64,000 nucleotides of DNA from Bacillus sp. WMMC1349 (GCF_013155385.1 NZ_JABJUQ010000007.1:3566501-3630500), one strand, 5' to 3'; shown: positions 26,386-35,352, counted from the stretch's first letter. Made by a program: numbers and translations. The notes: generated from the letters alone by a model not told the origin.

Positions 26386-27054
26386 GTGCAACCTTCACAA
26401 CCAGTCAAAAGGCAATCAGCATGTGATTATGCATACCATGAATTAAGAAGAAAAGTGATTGAACTTGAATATCAGCCTTCGACACAGCTTTCCGAAACAG
26501 ACCTCGCCAAAAACTTAAACATTAGTCGTACCCCATTACGCCAAGCTCTTTATCGGCTGGAAATTGAAGGATTGGTCATGAAACAATTAAACGGCCGACT
26601 CCGTGTTTGTCCGATTTCACTCACTGAAGCAGAAGAGGTTTTTACTGTACGAGCAGCCCTTGAGGGACTCCTGACTGCTGGAGCCGCTCAACTTGTCACG
26701 ACGGAAGACCTTAATCAGTTAGAAGACCGAATCGAATGTATGAAGATGGCTGCTGTAAAAGATCGGCATACAGATACGGTCAAATACGGATCTGAATTTC
26801 ACTCTTTTCTGCATACCATCAGTACAAATGCAACCGCAAAACGTTTTCTTGAGCAATTAAATAGTCGAATTGAACGGTACCGAAGAATCAGCGGCTATAA
26901 AAATCCTGATTATCAACCGTCCGTTTCCTTGAAAGAACATGAGGAAATTTTCAATGCTGTAAAAGCAAAAAACAGCAGTTTGGCAGAAGAAGCCATGCGT
27001 TATCACATAAAACGCAGTTTAAAGTCCATCGAAGAAACGCTCAAACGTTTATAG
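26386..27054 (+). CDS. GntR-family (FadR subfamily) regulator of the methylcitrate operon
   Basis: A 222-residue regulator. The winged helix occupies residues 1-80 (AYHELRRKVIELEYQP, LSETDLAKNLNISRTPLRQA), and a helical FCD ligand-binding domain follows (FTVRAALEGLLTAGAAQL, EFHSFLHTIS, KEHEEIFNAVKAK) with metal-type His residues. A GTG start at 26386 is chosen because GGAGGTGAT lies 8 bases upstream; the longer frame from 26296 would run through the promoter. It is first in an operon with citrate synthase, PrpD and PrpB genes, so it likely senses a propionate-pathway intermediate. Confidence 0.87.
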   Translation: MQPSQPVKRQSACDYAYHELRRKVIELEYQPSTQLSETDLAKNLNISRTPLRQALYRLEIEGLVMKQLNGRLRVCPISLTEAEEVFTVRAALEGLLTAGAAQLVTTEDLNQLEDRIECMKMAAVKDRHTDTVKYGSEFHSFLHTISTNATAKRFLEQLNSRIERYRRISGYKNPDYQPSVSLKEHEEIFNAVKAKNSSLAEEAMRYHIKRSLKSIEETLKRL

Positions 27055-27092
27055 TATCACATCACGTTTAAAAACGAATATGGGGTGAAAAA

Positions 27093-28208
27093 ATGGGCAA
27101 ACAAAGTGTGTTTAATCCCGGACTAGAAGGTGTGATCGCTGGAGAAACGGAAATATCTTATTTAGATACTGATGCTGAAGAAATCGTTATCAAAGGCTAT
27201 GATTTAATGGAGCTTACTGAACAAAAAACTTATATCGATCTCGTTCATCTCCTTCTCTATCACAAACTACCCAGTGAATTGGAACGAACAAAAATTGAAA
27301 GCGCTTTAAAACATAACCAAGACCTCCCCCAAGAGATTTACAACATTCTTTCATCGATTCCAACAACGACTCACCCAATGGATGCCTTAAGAACCGGTAT
27401 CTCAGCACTGGCTGGTTATGATCCTGAACTGAATGACCAATCCGTTGCAGCCAATACAGCAAAAGCACTACGATTAATTGCACGAATTCCGAATATCGTT
27501 GTCAACAGTTACCGGTTTTTACATCAGCAAAAAGCGATCTCACCTAAACAGCAAATGTCTTACAGTGAGAACTTTTTATATATGCTGACAGAAAAAGAAC
27601 CGAACAAACATGAAACCGCTATCTTTGATCAAACATTAATGCTTTATAGTGAACATGAAATGCCGAATTCTACTTTCTCCGCTCGAGTCATTGCCTCAAC
27701 CAACTCAGATATATATGGCGCTTTTACAGGAGCTGTCGCTTCTTTAAAAGGGAACTTACACGGCGGTGCCAATGAGGCTGTGATGCATATGTTACTTGAA
27801 GGAGAGACAAAAACAGGTTTTAGTCATCTAATTTACGAGAAATTAAACAAAAAAGAGAAAATTATGGGCTTTGGTCATCGCGTTTATAAGAAAAAGATCG
27901 ATCCGCGTGCTGCTTTATTAAAAAACGCTCTTTTTTCACTTTCAGAAAAACGAGGCAAACAGGCTTTATTTGAAATGTGCGAAACAGGCGAAAACATCAT
28001 GCGTGAAGAAAAAGGACTATATCCAAATCTAGATTATTACGCCGCTCCGATCTACTATCTGCTTGGGATTCCAATCGATCTTTATACACCGATTTTCTTT
28101 GCAGCACGGTCTGTCGGCTTAAGTGCCCATGTGATTGAACAACACGCTAATAATCGGCTGTACCGTCCAAGGGTGCACTATACAGGACCGCGGCACCTCC
28201 ATCCATAA
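27093..28208 (+). CDS. mmgD: 2-methylcitrate synthase / citrate synthase
   Basis: Citrate-synthase-family enzyme of 371 residues that condenses propionyl-CoA (or acetyl-CoA) with oxaloacetate. Catalytic histidines lie in NLHGGANEAVMHMLLEG and GFGHRVYKKKIDPRA, and the catalytic Asp region PNLDYYAAPIYYLLGIP is present. It resembles B. subtilis MmgD. Methylcitrate activity is inferred from its place before prpD and prpB. GGGGTGA precedes the ATG. Confidence 0.92.
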   Translation: MGKQSVFNPGLEGVIAGETEISYLDTDAEEIVIKGYDLMELTEQKTYIDLVHLLLYHKLPSELERTKIESALKHNQDLPQEIYNILSSIPTTTHPMDALRTGISALAGYDPELNDQSVAANTAKALRLIARIPNIVVNSYRFLHQQKAISPKQQMSYSENFLYMLTEKEPNKHETAIFDQTLMLYSEHEMPNSTFSARVIASTNSDIYGAFTGAVASLKGNLHGGANEAVMHMLLEGETKTGFSHLIYEKLNKKEKIMGFGHRVYKKKIDPRAALLKNALFSLSEKRGKQALFEMCETGENIMREEKGLYPNLDYYAAPIYYLLGIPIDLYTPIFFAARSVGLSAHVIEQHANNRLYRPRVHYTGPRHLHP

Positions 28209-28226
28209 ACAAAGGAAGGGATATTG

Positions 28227-29654
28227 ATGATAACGACTGAAACATGTGACTCATTACTAGAAAGCATTGCAGATTACACAGTGAATGGCACCATTAACAG
28301 TGAAGAAGCAATTGAAACGGCACGGTTTGTTTTAATGGATACACTGGGCTGCGGAATATTGGCACTTAGGTATCCTGAATGCACGAAACATCTCGGACCA
28401 ATTGTTCCGGGAACTCAGGTCCCAAACGGTACCCGCATTCCTGGTACACAATTTGAATTAGATCCCGTTCAAGGGGCTTTTAATATTGGCTGCATGATAC
28501 GTTGGCTTGACTACAATGATACATGGTTAGCTGCAGAATGGGGGCATCCGTCAGACAACTTGGGAGCAATTTTGGCCTCCGCTGATTTTTGGAGTAGACA
28601 GCAACTATCCACCGGTAAAAAACCACTCATAATGGGTGATGTGCTTGAAGCAATTGTAAAAGCCCATGAAATTCAAGGTGTCCTTGCTCTGAATCATAGT
28701 TTGAATAGAAAAGGCCTTGACCATGTACTGTTCGTTAAAGTCGCTTCTACTGCTGTAGCCTGTCATCTTTTCGGCGGTACAAAAACGGATGTCATTCATG
28801 CTGTTTCCCAAGCCTGGGTTGATAACTCCAGCTTGCGGACATATCGGCATGCACCGAACACCGGCTCTCGAAAGTCGTGGGCAGCCGGTGATGCAACAAG
28901 CCGCGGAGTTAGGCTTTCTCTCATGACCTTAAAAGGAGAAATGGGCTATCAAACTGCTCTGTCTGCACCAATGTGGGGCTTCCAAGATGTTCTGTTTGGC
29001 GGTGAACAAATATCGCTGGACCGCCCGCTTAATAGCTATGTGATCGAGAACATTCTCTTTAAAATTTCCTATCCGGCAGAATTTCACGCTCAAACAGCTG
29101 CAGAAGCGGCTATTCAGCTCCATGATCAAGTAAAGAATAGACTTGATGAAATCGATCGAGTCGTCATCACGACGCATGAATCAGCGATCAGAATCATTGA
29201 TAAAACAGGGGAATTACACAATCCTGCAGATCGCGATCATTGTATTCAATATATAACAGCAATCGGTTTGATTTATGGAGAAATCACAGCTGACCATTAT
29301 GAAGATGAAACAGCGAAAAACCCAGAGATTGATCGTCTTCGCGCCAAAATGACAACGGTGGAAAATAAACAATATTCCACAGACTATCTTGATCCTGAAA
29401 AACGGTCAATCGCAAATGCCGTCCAAATTTTTTATAAAGATGGCACACAATCAGAAAATGTTGTCGTCGAGTATCCAATCGGCCATCGACGTCGACGTAC
29501 TGAAGGCATTCCATTGCTAAAGGCAAAATTTATTGACAATTTGAAAACTCGTTTTCCTAAAAGACAGACAGAACAAATCACCGCTCTCTTAAATGATCCG
29601 CACACATTAAAAAACACGACCGTCCCGGATTTTATGGAACTGTTTGTGATTTAG
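28227..29654 (+). CDS. mmgE: 2-methylcitrate dehydratase (MmgE/PrpD family)
   Basis: Dehydratase of 475 residues that converts 2-methylcitrate to 2-methyl-cis-aconitate. MmgE/PrpD family landmarks include [31 protein letters not shown] and [18 protein letters not shown]. The ATG at 28227 is preferred over a TTG one codon earlier, with AAGGAAGGG upstream. It lies between the synthase and the lyase in the same order as mmgD-mmgE-yqiQ in B. subtilis. Confidence 0.93.
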   Translation: MITTETCDSLLESIADYTVNGTINSEEAIETARFVLMDTLGCGILALRYPECTKHLGPIVPGTQVPNGTRIPGTQFELDPVQGAFNIGCMIRWLDYNDTWLAAEWGHPSDNLGAILASADFWSRQQLSTGKKPLIMGDVLEAIVKAHEIQGVLALNHSLNRKGLDHVLFVKVASTAVACHLFGGTKTDVIHAVSQAWVDNSSLRTYRHAPNTGSRKSWAAGDATSRGVRLSLMTLKGEMGYQTALSAPMWGFQDVLFGGEQISLDRPLNSYVIENILFKISYPAEFHAQTAAEAAIQLHDQVKNRLDEIDRVVITTHESAIRIIDKTGELHNPADRDHCIQYITAIGLIYGEITADHYEDETAKNPEIDRLRAKMTTVENKQYSTDYLDPEKRSIANAVQIFYKDGTQSENVVVEYPIGHRRRRTEGIPLLKAKFIDNLKTRFPKRQTEQITALLNDPHTLKNTTVPDFMELFVI

Positions 29655-29665
29655 GAGGTGTTAAG

Positions 29666-30586
29666 ATGTGGATTGTCACAAAGCAAATCAGCCAGACAGA
29701 GCTGGCGGAAACTTTCAAAACACTCATTCACGCACCAGACATATTAAAAATACCAGGCACACATGATGGTATGGCAGCTATCATGGCTAAAAGCATCGGT
29801 TTTCAAGCACTTTATCTCTCTGGTGCAGCCTATACAGCAAGCCGCGGAATACCAGACCTTGGCATGATCCAGTCACAAGAGATGGCAGAAAAAGCCCGGG
29901 AATTGGTAAGAGCCACAAACCTACCTGTTTTAGTCGATATTGACACAGGTTATGGCGGTGTCTTAAATGTTGCAAGAACAGCAGCAGAAATGGCAGAAAA
30001 CAGGGTCGCTGCTGTCCAAATTGAAGATCAGCAACTCCCTAAAAAATGCGGACACTTAAACGGGAAAAAACTGATTTCTGCAGAAGAGATGATCGCAAAG
30101 ATTAAAACGATAAAGAAAACGGCACCCTCCCTTGTCGTCGTGGCGCGAACAGATGCAAAAGCGGTTGAAGGAATAGATGAAGCCATTAACCGTGCCAATC
30201 TTTATATAGAGGCAGGCGCTGATGCTATTTTTCCGGAAGCATTAACAAACGCAGAAGAATTTCAGGAGCTGGCTTCCGCAGTAAATGCTCCTCTGCTAGC
30301 TAATATGACTGAATTTGGGAAAACTCCCTATTATACAGCAGAAGAATTCCAACTGCTTGGCTACAGCATGGTGATTTATCCAGTTACTTCACTAAGGGCT
30401 GCAGCGAAGGCATATGAACGAGTTTTTTCAGACATTTATCAAAAAGGAACACAAAAAGATGTACTCCATGATCTGCAAACCCGTGAACAACTATATGATG
30501 CCATTCATTACGATGATTATGAAGAGTTAGACAAAAACATTGCTAAAACCGCACTTCCTGAAATAGGAAAAGAAAAAGACTGTTGA
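29666..30586 (+). CDS. prpB: 2-methylisocitrate lyase (PrpB/YqiQ)
   Basis: Isocitrate lyase/PEP-mutase superfamily enzyme of 306 residues cleaving 2-methylisocitrate to pyruvate and succinate. The catalytic KKCGH motif, VDIDTGYGG with Mg ligands, and VVARTDAKAVEG are intact, and GIPDLGM is characteristic of PrpB. TAGGAGGTG precedes the ATG by a normal distance. Final gene of the operon, with the terminator overlapping its stop. Confidence 0.94.
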   Translation: MWIVTKQISQTELAETFKTLIHAPDILKIPGTHDGMAAIMAKSIGFQALYLSGAAYTASRGIPDLGMIQSQEMAEKARELVRATNLPVLVDIDTGYGGVLNVARTAAEMAENRVAAVQIEDQQLPKKCGHLNGKKLISAEEMIAKIKTIKKTAPSLVVVARTDAKAVEGIDEAINRANLYIEAGADAIFPEALTNAEEFQELASAVNAPLLANMTEFGKTPYYTAEEFQLLGYSMVIYPVTSLRAAAKAYERVFSDIYQKGTQKDVLHDLQTREQLYDAIHYDDYEELDKNIAKTALPEIGKEKDC

Positions 30587-30610
30587 TCATAAGGCAGTCT
30601 TTTTCTTTTT
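30571..30610. terminator. Bidirectional terminator between prpB and chrA
   Basis: AAAAAGACTG (30573-30582) pairs with CAGTCTTTTT (30595-30604) with A- and T-runs on either side, serving two convergent genes. The stem begins inside the prpB coding end. Confidence 0.88.
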
Positions 30611-31803
30611 CAAAAAAATGTCATAAACAAACCGCCAATTGCACCTGTGACAACGATGACCCATGGAGGCAGCTTCCAGTAGACAAGCATACTAAATAAA
30701 AGCGCTGCAAAAGCAAAATCAAGCGGCTCTAAAATAGAACTCGTCCAAATGGGCTCGTAAAATGCCGAAATCAAAATCCCCACTACAGCAGCATTGACCC
30801 CCATTAAAGCGCCATTTATTTTTGGATTACGGCGAAGGGTATCCCAAAACGGCAATGCTCCCAAGATCAGCAGAAATGCCGGCAAAAAAATCGCTACTGT
30901 CGCAAGCAATCCGCCCTGCCAGCCGTTCATAACCGCGCCAAGATATGAGGCGAATGTAAACAAAGGACCTGGCACAGCTTGTGCCGCCCCATAGCCAGCT
31001 AGAAATGCCTCTTCACTCAACCATCCTGTCAGAACAAATTCTCGCTCTAATAACGGCAGAACAACATGGCCGCCGCCAAAGACTAACGAACCTGATCTGT
31101 AAAAGTGATCAAACATCTGAATCCATCTGCTGGCAGTCAATTCACTCAATACGGGTAGAAAAATAAGAAGCCCGAAAAATAAACTCAGACATATGAATGC
31201 AAATCTTCGCGATACAGGAAATGGCATAACAGATTTAGTTGATTCTTTTTGCTGTTGATAAATATAATAACCGATAAAGGCCGAGATGATGATGACACCG
31301 ACTTGGGTAAAAGCCGTTTGCCACAACAACGTTGCCAACAGCGCCAACAAAGCAATTGTCTTTCTTTTTACATCTGGCGTCAATTTTTGTGCCATACCGA
31401 GAATTGCATGGGCAACAACGACAACAGCAACGATCTTTAAACCATGAATCCAACCAGCATTTGCAATATCAAGTCCTTGGACAATTAAGGCAAATAAAAT
31501 AAGTGCGATAACAGATGGAAGTGTAAAACCGATAAAGGCCAAAACCCCACCGAGGATACCGGCACGCATGACACCGATTCCGATTCCAACCTGACTGCTT
31601 GCTGGACCAGGGAGAAACTGACATAAAGCAACCAGATCAGCATAGTTTTTTTCATCAAGCCATTTTCGTTTATGGATATACTCAGCATGAAAGTATCCTA
31701 AGTGAGCGATGGGTCCACCAAAAGATGTCAGTCCAAGTCTTGTTGAGACAAATAAAATTTCGATTAATGACTTGATTCCTCTGTTTGCTTTATGCTTTGA
31801 CAT
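30610..31803 (-). CDS. chrA: Chromate transporter, long-form ChrA
   Basis: Two-domain CHR-family membrane protein of about 397 residues thought to export chromate. The N-terminal half has TRLGLTSFGGPIAHLGYF and QFLPGPASSQVGIGIG; the C-terminal half repeats the theme with FYRSGSLVFGGGHVVLPLLE and GYGAAQAVPGPLFTFASYLG. Ten or more hydrophobic segments are seen. B. subtilis splits this into ywrA and ywrB. The ATG at 31803 has AAGGAG 7 bases upstream. It is preceded by a PadR regulator 14 bases away. Confidence 0.92.
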   Translation of the reverse strand: MSKHKANRGIKSLIEILFVSTRLGLTSFGGPIAHLGYFHAEYIHKRKWLDEKNYADLVALCQFLPGPASSQVGIGIGVMRAGILGGVLAFIGFTLPSVIALILFALIVQGLDIANAGWIHGLKIVAVVVVAHAILGMAQKLTPDVKRKTIALLALLATLLWQTAFTQVGVIIISAFIGYYIYQQQKESTKSVMPFPVSRRFAFICLSLFFGLLIFLPVLSELTASRWIQMFDHFYRSGSLVFGGGHVVLPLLEREFVLTGWLSEEAFLAGYGAAQAVPGPLFTFASYLGAVMNGWQGGLLATVAIFLPAFLLILGALPFWDTLRRNPKINGALMGVNAAVVGILISAFYEPIWTSSILEPLDFAFAALLFSMLVYWKLPPWVIVVTGAIGGLFMTFF

Positions 31804-31817
31804 CAACTCACTCCTTT

Positions 31818-32129
31818 TTACTTGTCTTTAATCTCTTTAAACAGCTCATACGCTTTTATTCTTGCTTCCTCTAAAATGTTTACTCCTTTTTCAGTAGTGG
31901 TGTAATATTTTCTAATCTTGCCGTCCACTTTTTGTTCTTCTTTTTGAAGAAGTCCGTTTGACTCCATTGAGTGAAAAATCGGATATAATGTACCCGCACT
32001 GACGTTGTATCCGTGTTCCTTTAATTCTTCTAACATCCACAATCCAAAAATCGGATGTTGATTGGCATGATGCAAAATGTGAATTTGAATGAATCCAAGA
32101 AATAGTTTCCTCACTATTCTTTCTTCCAA
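31818..32129 (-). CDS. PadR-family transcriptional regulator
   Basis: A 103-residue PadR-type repressor: winged helix HPIFGLWMLEELKEHGYNVS, SAGTLYPIFHSMESNGLL, and the wing KYYTTTEKGVNILEEA. The start is TTG at 32129 with GGAGGT upstream. It forms an operon with chrA and probably represses it in response to chromate or a related stress (inference). A palindrome overlaps the region just upstream. Confidence 0.85.
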   Translation of the reverse strand: MEERIVRKLFLGFIQIHILHHANQHPIFGLWMLEELKEHGYNVSAGTLYPIFHSMESNGLLQKEEQKVDGKIRKYYTTTEKGVNILEEARIKAYELFKEIKDK

Positions 32130-32154
32130 TTTGTAACCTCCTAAAGACTATATA

Positions 32155-32171
32155 ATATCGGATTTCGATAT
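32155..32171 (-). promoter_or_regulatory. Palindromic operator candidate upstream of padR-chrA
   Basis: ATATCG-GATTT-CGATAT is a perfect 6-5-6 inverted repeat lying between a TTGTTT -35-like and TATTAT -10-like element on the minus strand. Probable PadR autoregulatory site. The rest of the AT-rich gap to 32390 shows nothing else clear. Confidence 0.5.
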
Positions 32172-32395
32172 CGATAAACAATATTAAGATTAACATTGTT
32201 TATTCCTAAAATACAATTAGAATATATTTACTAAATTTTACTTATAAGCATAAAAATTGATTACAGCGCAACTTTTTTTGTAAAAACATGTTTATAAATT
32301 CCATATCATTTACAAAAAAATTAGAATTCTAATTTTTTTTAGAAATTTAATAAAAATATATTTACTTGCTTAATAGAAAGTGGTAAATTCAAAGC

Positions 32396-32441
32396 AAGAA
32401 AAGGAATTTAGTAGATCGCGATCTTGTTTTATCCTTTTCTT
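32396..32441 (+). promoter_or_regulatory. Hairpin in the leader of the secreted Pro/Cys-rich protein
   Basis: AAGAAAAGGA (32396-32405) and TCCTTTTCTT (32432-32441) form a perfect 10-bp stem whose loop contains the palindrome GATCGCGATC. It is 50 bases upstream of the start codon; function unknown. Confidence 0.4.
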
Positions 32442-32493
32442 CAATGTTTTGGACGTCCATTTTATAAATTATTCCAATCGGAGGGGACATACC

Positions 32494-33204
32494 ATGCTCA
32501 AACGTAAACTATTTCTTAAAATTAGTATTGGTCTAGTAGCTTCAGCAACTTTTTTGTCCATGCTTCTTCCAACTCAGAGTGCAAGCGCCCGAGAAATGCA
32601 CACAAAAATGCACACAAAAATGCACACAAAATGTTTTCACTTTAAATGTCCTATCTTTTGTCCGCCGAAACATAGACATCCGCATTGGCCTCATCCGGGG
32701 CACCCATGCAAACCAAGTAATCCATGTGATCCAGGCAAACCGGACAACCCAAACAAACCAGGTGATCCATGTAATCCAGGCAAACCGGATAACCCAAACA
32801 AACCAGGTAATCCATGTGATCCAGGAAATCCGACAAAACAGCCGACATTGGAAGCAAAAACTGTTCAAAGCGTTATAGAATGGACAACTTCTGACATTGA
32901 AATTACTTACAGACCGAATATATCAATAGGTGCAAGCTATGTGGTATTCCACTTTCCATATCGATTCCATGCAAGCACACGGGATACTTTAAATGGAAAA
33001 ACACTTGACTCAACACAAATTTTAGATGATGGACAGACTGTTAGAGTTCCCGTCAATGCTTTAAGTTCGTCTGAGTTTAAACTAGTGATGGTTCGGAAAA
33101 CGCTTCCGAATGCAGGTACTCACAAAATTACTGCTGAATTGCAGCAAAATGGAAAAAACTTCAATCACACTGAAACAAACTTACTGATTGCTCCTCGCAA
33201 GTAA
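32494..33204 (+). CDS. Secreted protein with Pro/Gly/Cys repeats and His-rich segment
   Basis: A 236-residue exported protein, not recognised. A signal peptide spans residues 1-32 (core [17 protein letters not shown], cut near SASA). Next come three MHTK tetrapeptides, a Cys- and His-rich stretch ([20 protein letters not shown]), and two and a half copies of a 15-residue unit of the form [16 protein letters not shown] cysteine-free C-terminal domain of about 115 residues is rich in beta-type sequence and may be a cell-surface sandwich domain. The ATG at 32494 follows GGAGGGG. The repeat region is encoded by near-identical 45-bp units and may vary in copy number. Possible roles include metal binding or surface attachment; both are guesses. 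Confidence 0.8.
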   Translation: MLKRKLFLKISIGLVASATFLSMLLPTQSASAREMHTKMHTKMHTKCFHFKCPIFCPPKHRHPHWPHPGHPCKPSNPCDPGKPDNPNKPGDPCNPGKPDNPNKPGNPCDPGNPTKQPTLEAKTVQSVIEWTTSDIEITYRPNISIGASYVVFHFPYRFHASTRDTLNGKTLDSTQILDDGQTVRVPVNALSSSEFKLVMVRKTLPNAGTHKITAELQQNGKNFNHTETNLLIAPRK

Positions 33205-33240
33205 ATAAGTAAAAAATAGTTTAGCACGCTGGCTGATATG

Positions 33241-33298
33241 CTCCCCTAAAGGTAGACAGATGAAATAAAAAAATCTGTCTGCCTTGGGGGAGTTTTTT
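33241..33298 (+). terminator. Terminator after the secreted repeat protein
   Basis: CTCCCCTAAAGGTAGACAGAT pairs imperfectly with ATCTGTCTGCCTTGGGGGAG, followed by six T residues. Confidence 0.9.
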
Positions 33299-33413
33299 CA
33301 TGGCTAGAAAATAGTTTTGAAAAAGTAGAGAAGTTGAGAGGACTGTAACTGTAAGCACAGGAGATCAACTAAATAAAGCATTAAAGAACAAAAATTCAAA
33401 TTCTGTTTTCACC

Positions 33414-33793
33414 TCACTTCATTCCTTGATTTTCAATATATTTCTTAACTACATTGATGGGAGAACCACCAGTTGTTAGTAAGCCAAAACTTCTTGACCA
33501 AAACATTTCTTTCCACAGCTTTTTTCTAACCTGCGGAAAACCTTTTTTAATTAATCGTGAACTAGCACTTTTATAAGCATTGATGAACTTTGATAATTCA
33601 GTGTTAGGATGTGCTTTGAACAGGATGTGAACATGGTCTTTATCATGATTCCACTCAACTAGAGGATATTGTATTTCTTGCCTAGCTTTACAAACATATC
33701 CTTAGCATAGTCAGATACTTTATCATCAAAGACTTCTCTACGATATTGATAATACATTGAGAACACTGAATGATTATTACTGTCTAATTTCAT
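33414..33793 (-). pseudogene. tnpA: IS200/IS605-family transposase TnpA, frameshifted relic
   Basis: Reading from the ATG at 33793 gives MKLDSNNHSVFSMYYQYRRE, a form of the Y1 transposase N-terminus lacking about six residues, and stops near NIL. In a second frame the protein continues as LVEWNHDKDHVHILFKAHPN, containing the HUH-type metal motif. It then has KFINAYKSASSRLIKK, the LWKEMFWSRSFGLLTTGG segment and a terminal KKYIENQGMK. At least one frameshift and one internal deletion make it non-functional. The accessory tnpB gene is absent. Confidence 0.85.
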
Positions 33794-33838
33794 TGTAACA
33801 TCAGCCTTTATCTTATATAAGACTGGTAAACAAAATAG

Positions 33839-33927
33839 CCTTTAGGCTATCGCCGAACCGACATTCATCTCCCACCTATCGTTTGGCTTCGCCCTTCACA
33901 CGACTGAGGAGGGAGTCTTCTGTCGGA
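33839..33927. mobile_element. IS605-type element end abutting yxlE
   Basis: A small hairpin ATAGCC-TTTA-GGCTAT is followed by GACATTCATCTCCCACC, a spacer, and GGGAGTCTTCTGTC. This is the layout of the right end of IS605-family elements, which overlaps the omega-RNA region downstream of tnpB. The element meets the yxlE coding end at about 33900-33925. A similar solo end lies at 52838-52882. Confidence 0.65.
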
Positions 33928-34108
33928 AAACGATAAAGTACAAAATGGGTCCGATCATGCTAATCCCTACAATAATAAGAAACCACAGCCATTTGGGACC
34001 GTTTGTTTCCTTCTCTTTGACACAGTTTAACAATGCAGAAACCACAAGGATAAGATATAACAAAATAAAAGGGGTAATCATTTCCCAAGGTATTTCAGAT
34101 CCAGCCAT
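33896..34108 (-). CDS. yxlE: YxlE-like negative regulator of SigY (C-terminus altered)
   Basis: A 70-residue membrane protein of the PLD-N/YxlE type with two hydrophobic helices (TPFILLYLILVVSALLNCV and LWFLIIVGISMIGPILYFIV). In B. subtilis YxlD and YxlE together restrain SigY. The last codons (about TPSSVV) lie within the IS605-type end sequence, so the original C-terminus was replaced when the element arrived. Start overlaps the yxlD stop by one base. Downstream yxlF and yxlG (ABC exporter) are missing. Confidence 0.82.
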   Translation of the reverse strand: MAGSEIPWEMITPFILLYLILVVSALLNCVKEKETNGPKWLWFLIIVGISMIGPILYFIVFRQKTPSSVV

Positions 34109-34323
34109 TATTTCGTCCTCCTTTTCTTGAGAAAGGGCCTAACGACAAATAAATAGTAAAATAATAGCGGTGTCGGTGTTTGAATAAGGCCCCAAATTCC
34201 CCAAAACCAAGCATTGCTCCCCTTTTTCTTGGCATCAAGAAAGAGCAAAATACTTTGTGTAAATAAAAGTGGTGAAAGCAATAACAGGACCAACAATGTA
34301 TCTTGATTGAAATCAAGATTCAT
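34108..34323 (-). CDS. yxlD: YxlD-like anti-SigY protein
   Basis: A 71-residue membrane protein with two transmembrane helices (TLLVLLLLSPLLFTQSILLF and an aromatic NAWFWGIWGLIQTPTPLLFY segment) and a basic C-terminal tail KKRRTK. Size, topology and position third in the sigY operon match YxlD, the main negative regulator of SigY. It overlaps yxlC by 11 bases. Confidence 0.85.
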   Translation of the reverse strand: MNLDFNQDTLLVLLLLSPLLFTQSILLFLDAKKKGSNAWFWGIWGLIQTPTPLLFYYLFVVRPFLKKRRTK

Positions 34324-34651
34324 CTAAATCACCCTCCATCTCTATCTTCCGGCACCATTTCTTTTTAAGCAGGAGCAGTACTGGAAGAAGGACAAACGCT
34401 ACCCCTTGCACTGTCAAAAATATGACGGGTACACGAATCGAGATTGTGATGTAAACGGACAAAATCACGAATGCCGACATAATAAAGCAAAGCAACTCCT
34501 TTTGTACTGCCCGTTTACGCTCCTTTTTAAATAGAGCTAAACGCTGGTCCAGCTCAAATTGAGGGGGGCTTGCAGGTTCAAAGATGTCATCTATTTTTTT
34601 AAATTCCTGTTTCAAATGAGAGATTGTCTCTTTTTCATCGCGCTCCTTCAC
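34313..34651 (-). CDS. yxlC: YxlC-like SigY operon protein
   Basis: A 112-residue protein with a hydrophilic N-terminal half (KETISHLKQEFKKIDDIFEP) and two hydrophobic helices in the C-terminal half (LLCFIMSAFVILSVYITISI and IFLTVQGVAFVLLPVLLLL). It lies between sigY and yxlD with overlaps on both sides. In B. subtilis YxlC is encoded at this place; its detailed role is not clear. Confidence 0.83.
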   Translation of the reverse strand: MKERDEKETISHLKQEFKKIDDIFEPASPPQFELDQRLALFKKERKRAVQKELLCFIMSAFVILSVYITISIRVPVIFLTVQGVAFVLLPVLLLLKKKWCRKIEMEGDLDES

Positions 34652-35181
34652 TCATCCCACTCCTTTCGAATTTTCTTTAAACCATTGTGAACACGGGATT
34701 TGGCAGTACCTTCTTTTATTTTTAAGATTTTAGCTACTTCAGAATATGTGTACCCATAATAATGCCTTAATAAGATCGGCATTTTAAACTCCGGTTCAAG
34801 TTTGGCGAACAGCTCCAAATAGTCGCTCCATTCATGTCCATGAAGCGACACTTCCCATTTCATTTTCCGCAAAGCTTCCTCTCCAGCTTCCTGCATCTTG
34901 CGGTTTTCTCGTATTTTCTGTCGCTGGTCATCGATAAACAGTCGGGAAGCAATTGAAATTAACCATGTCGAAAATTTGGCATTTCCCCGAAACTGCTGAA
35001 GGTTGATATATGCTTTCAACATCGTTTCTTGAACTAAGTCCTCTGTCAAATCAGCATTGAAAGTTAACTTCAATAGATATTGATATAAAAAGGAATGGTT
35101 TAGCTGAAACAGTTTTGTAAAGGCGCTATCCTTTCCGTTTTTTGCTTGTATGATAAGTTCTTTTTCATCTAGCTGATCCAC
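34648..35181 (-). CDS. sigY: ECF RNA polymerase sigma factor SigY
   Basis: Extracytoplasmic-function sigma factor of 177 residues. Region 2 is LVQETMLKAYINLQQFRGNA with KFSTWLISIASRLFIDDQR; region 4 is LRHYYGYTYSEVAKILKIKE plus GTAKSRVHNGLKKIR. Identity as SigY rests on the following yxlC-yxlD-yxlE genes and on a promoter that matches the SigY consensus. A GTG start is read at 35181 with AAGGAGGT 11 bases upstream. Expected to be autoregulated and held inactive by YxlD/E at the membrane. Confidence 0.92.
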   Translation of the reverse strand: MDQLDEKELIIQAKNGKDSAFTKLFQLNHSFLYQYLLKLTFNADLTEDLVQETMLKAYINLQQFRGNAKFSTWLISIASRLFIDDQRQKIRENRKMQEAGEEALRKMKWEVSLHGHEWSDYLELFAKLEPEFKMPILLRHYYGYTYSEVAKILKIKEGTAKSRVHNGLKKIRKEWDE

Positions 35182-35220
35182 AAAAACGCCAAACCTCCTT
35201 CCTTTTGTCTCTAATGATTA

Positions 35221-35246
35221 GACGACAGCCACTTACAAACCGTTCA
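35221..35246 (-). promoter_or_regulatory. Autoregulatory SigY promoter
   Basis: On the minus strand TGAACG, 16 bases, CGTC: an exact match to the SigY recognition sequence described in B. subtilis. It lies 40 bases upstream of sigY. Confidence 0.88.
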
Positions 35247-35352
35247 ATCCGATTCCAATAAAATCATTCTGTTTGTGAATTTTCATTTAGATGTACTTGA
35301 AAAGAGGTTAGAAAAAGGGGAACAAAAAGATAAGAAAGTTCATCTTAACATT

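Noticed and set aside
32700..32835. CRISPR-like tandem repeats
   Set aside because: The units are directly abutting coding repeats in frame, with no spacers; no CRISPR array or cas gene was seen in the window.
32542..32878. Three alternative reading frames across the Pro-rich repeat gene
   Set aside because: They are periodic shadows of the 45-bp repeat encoding the secreted protein, without ribosome sites.
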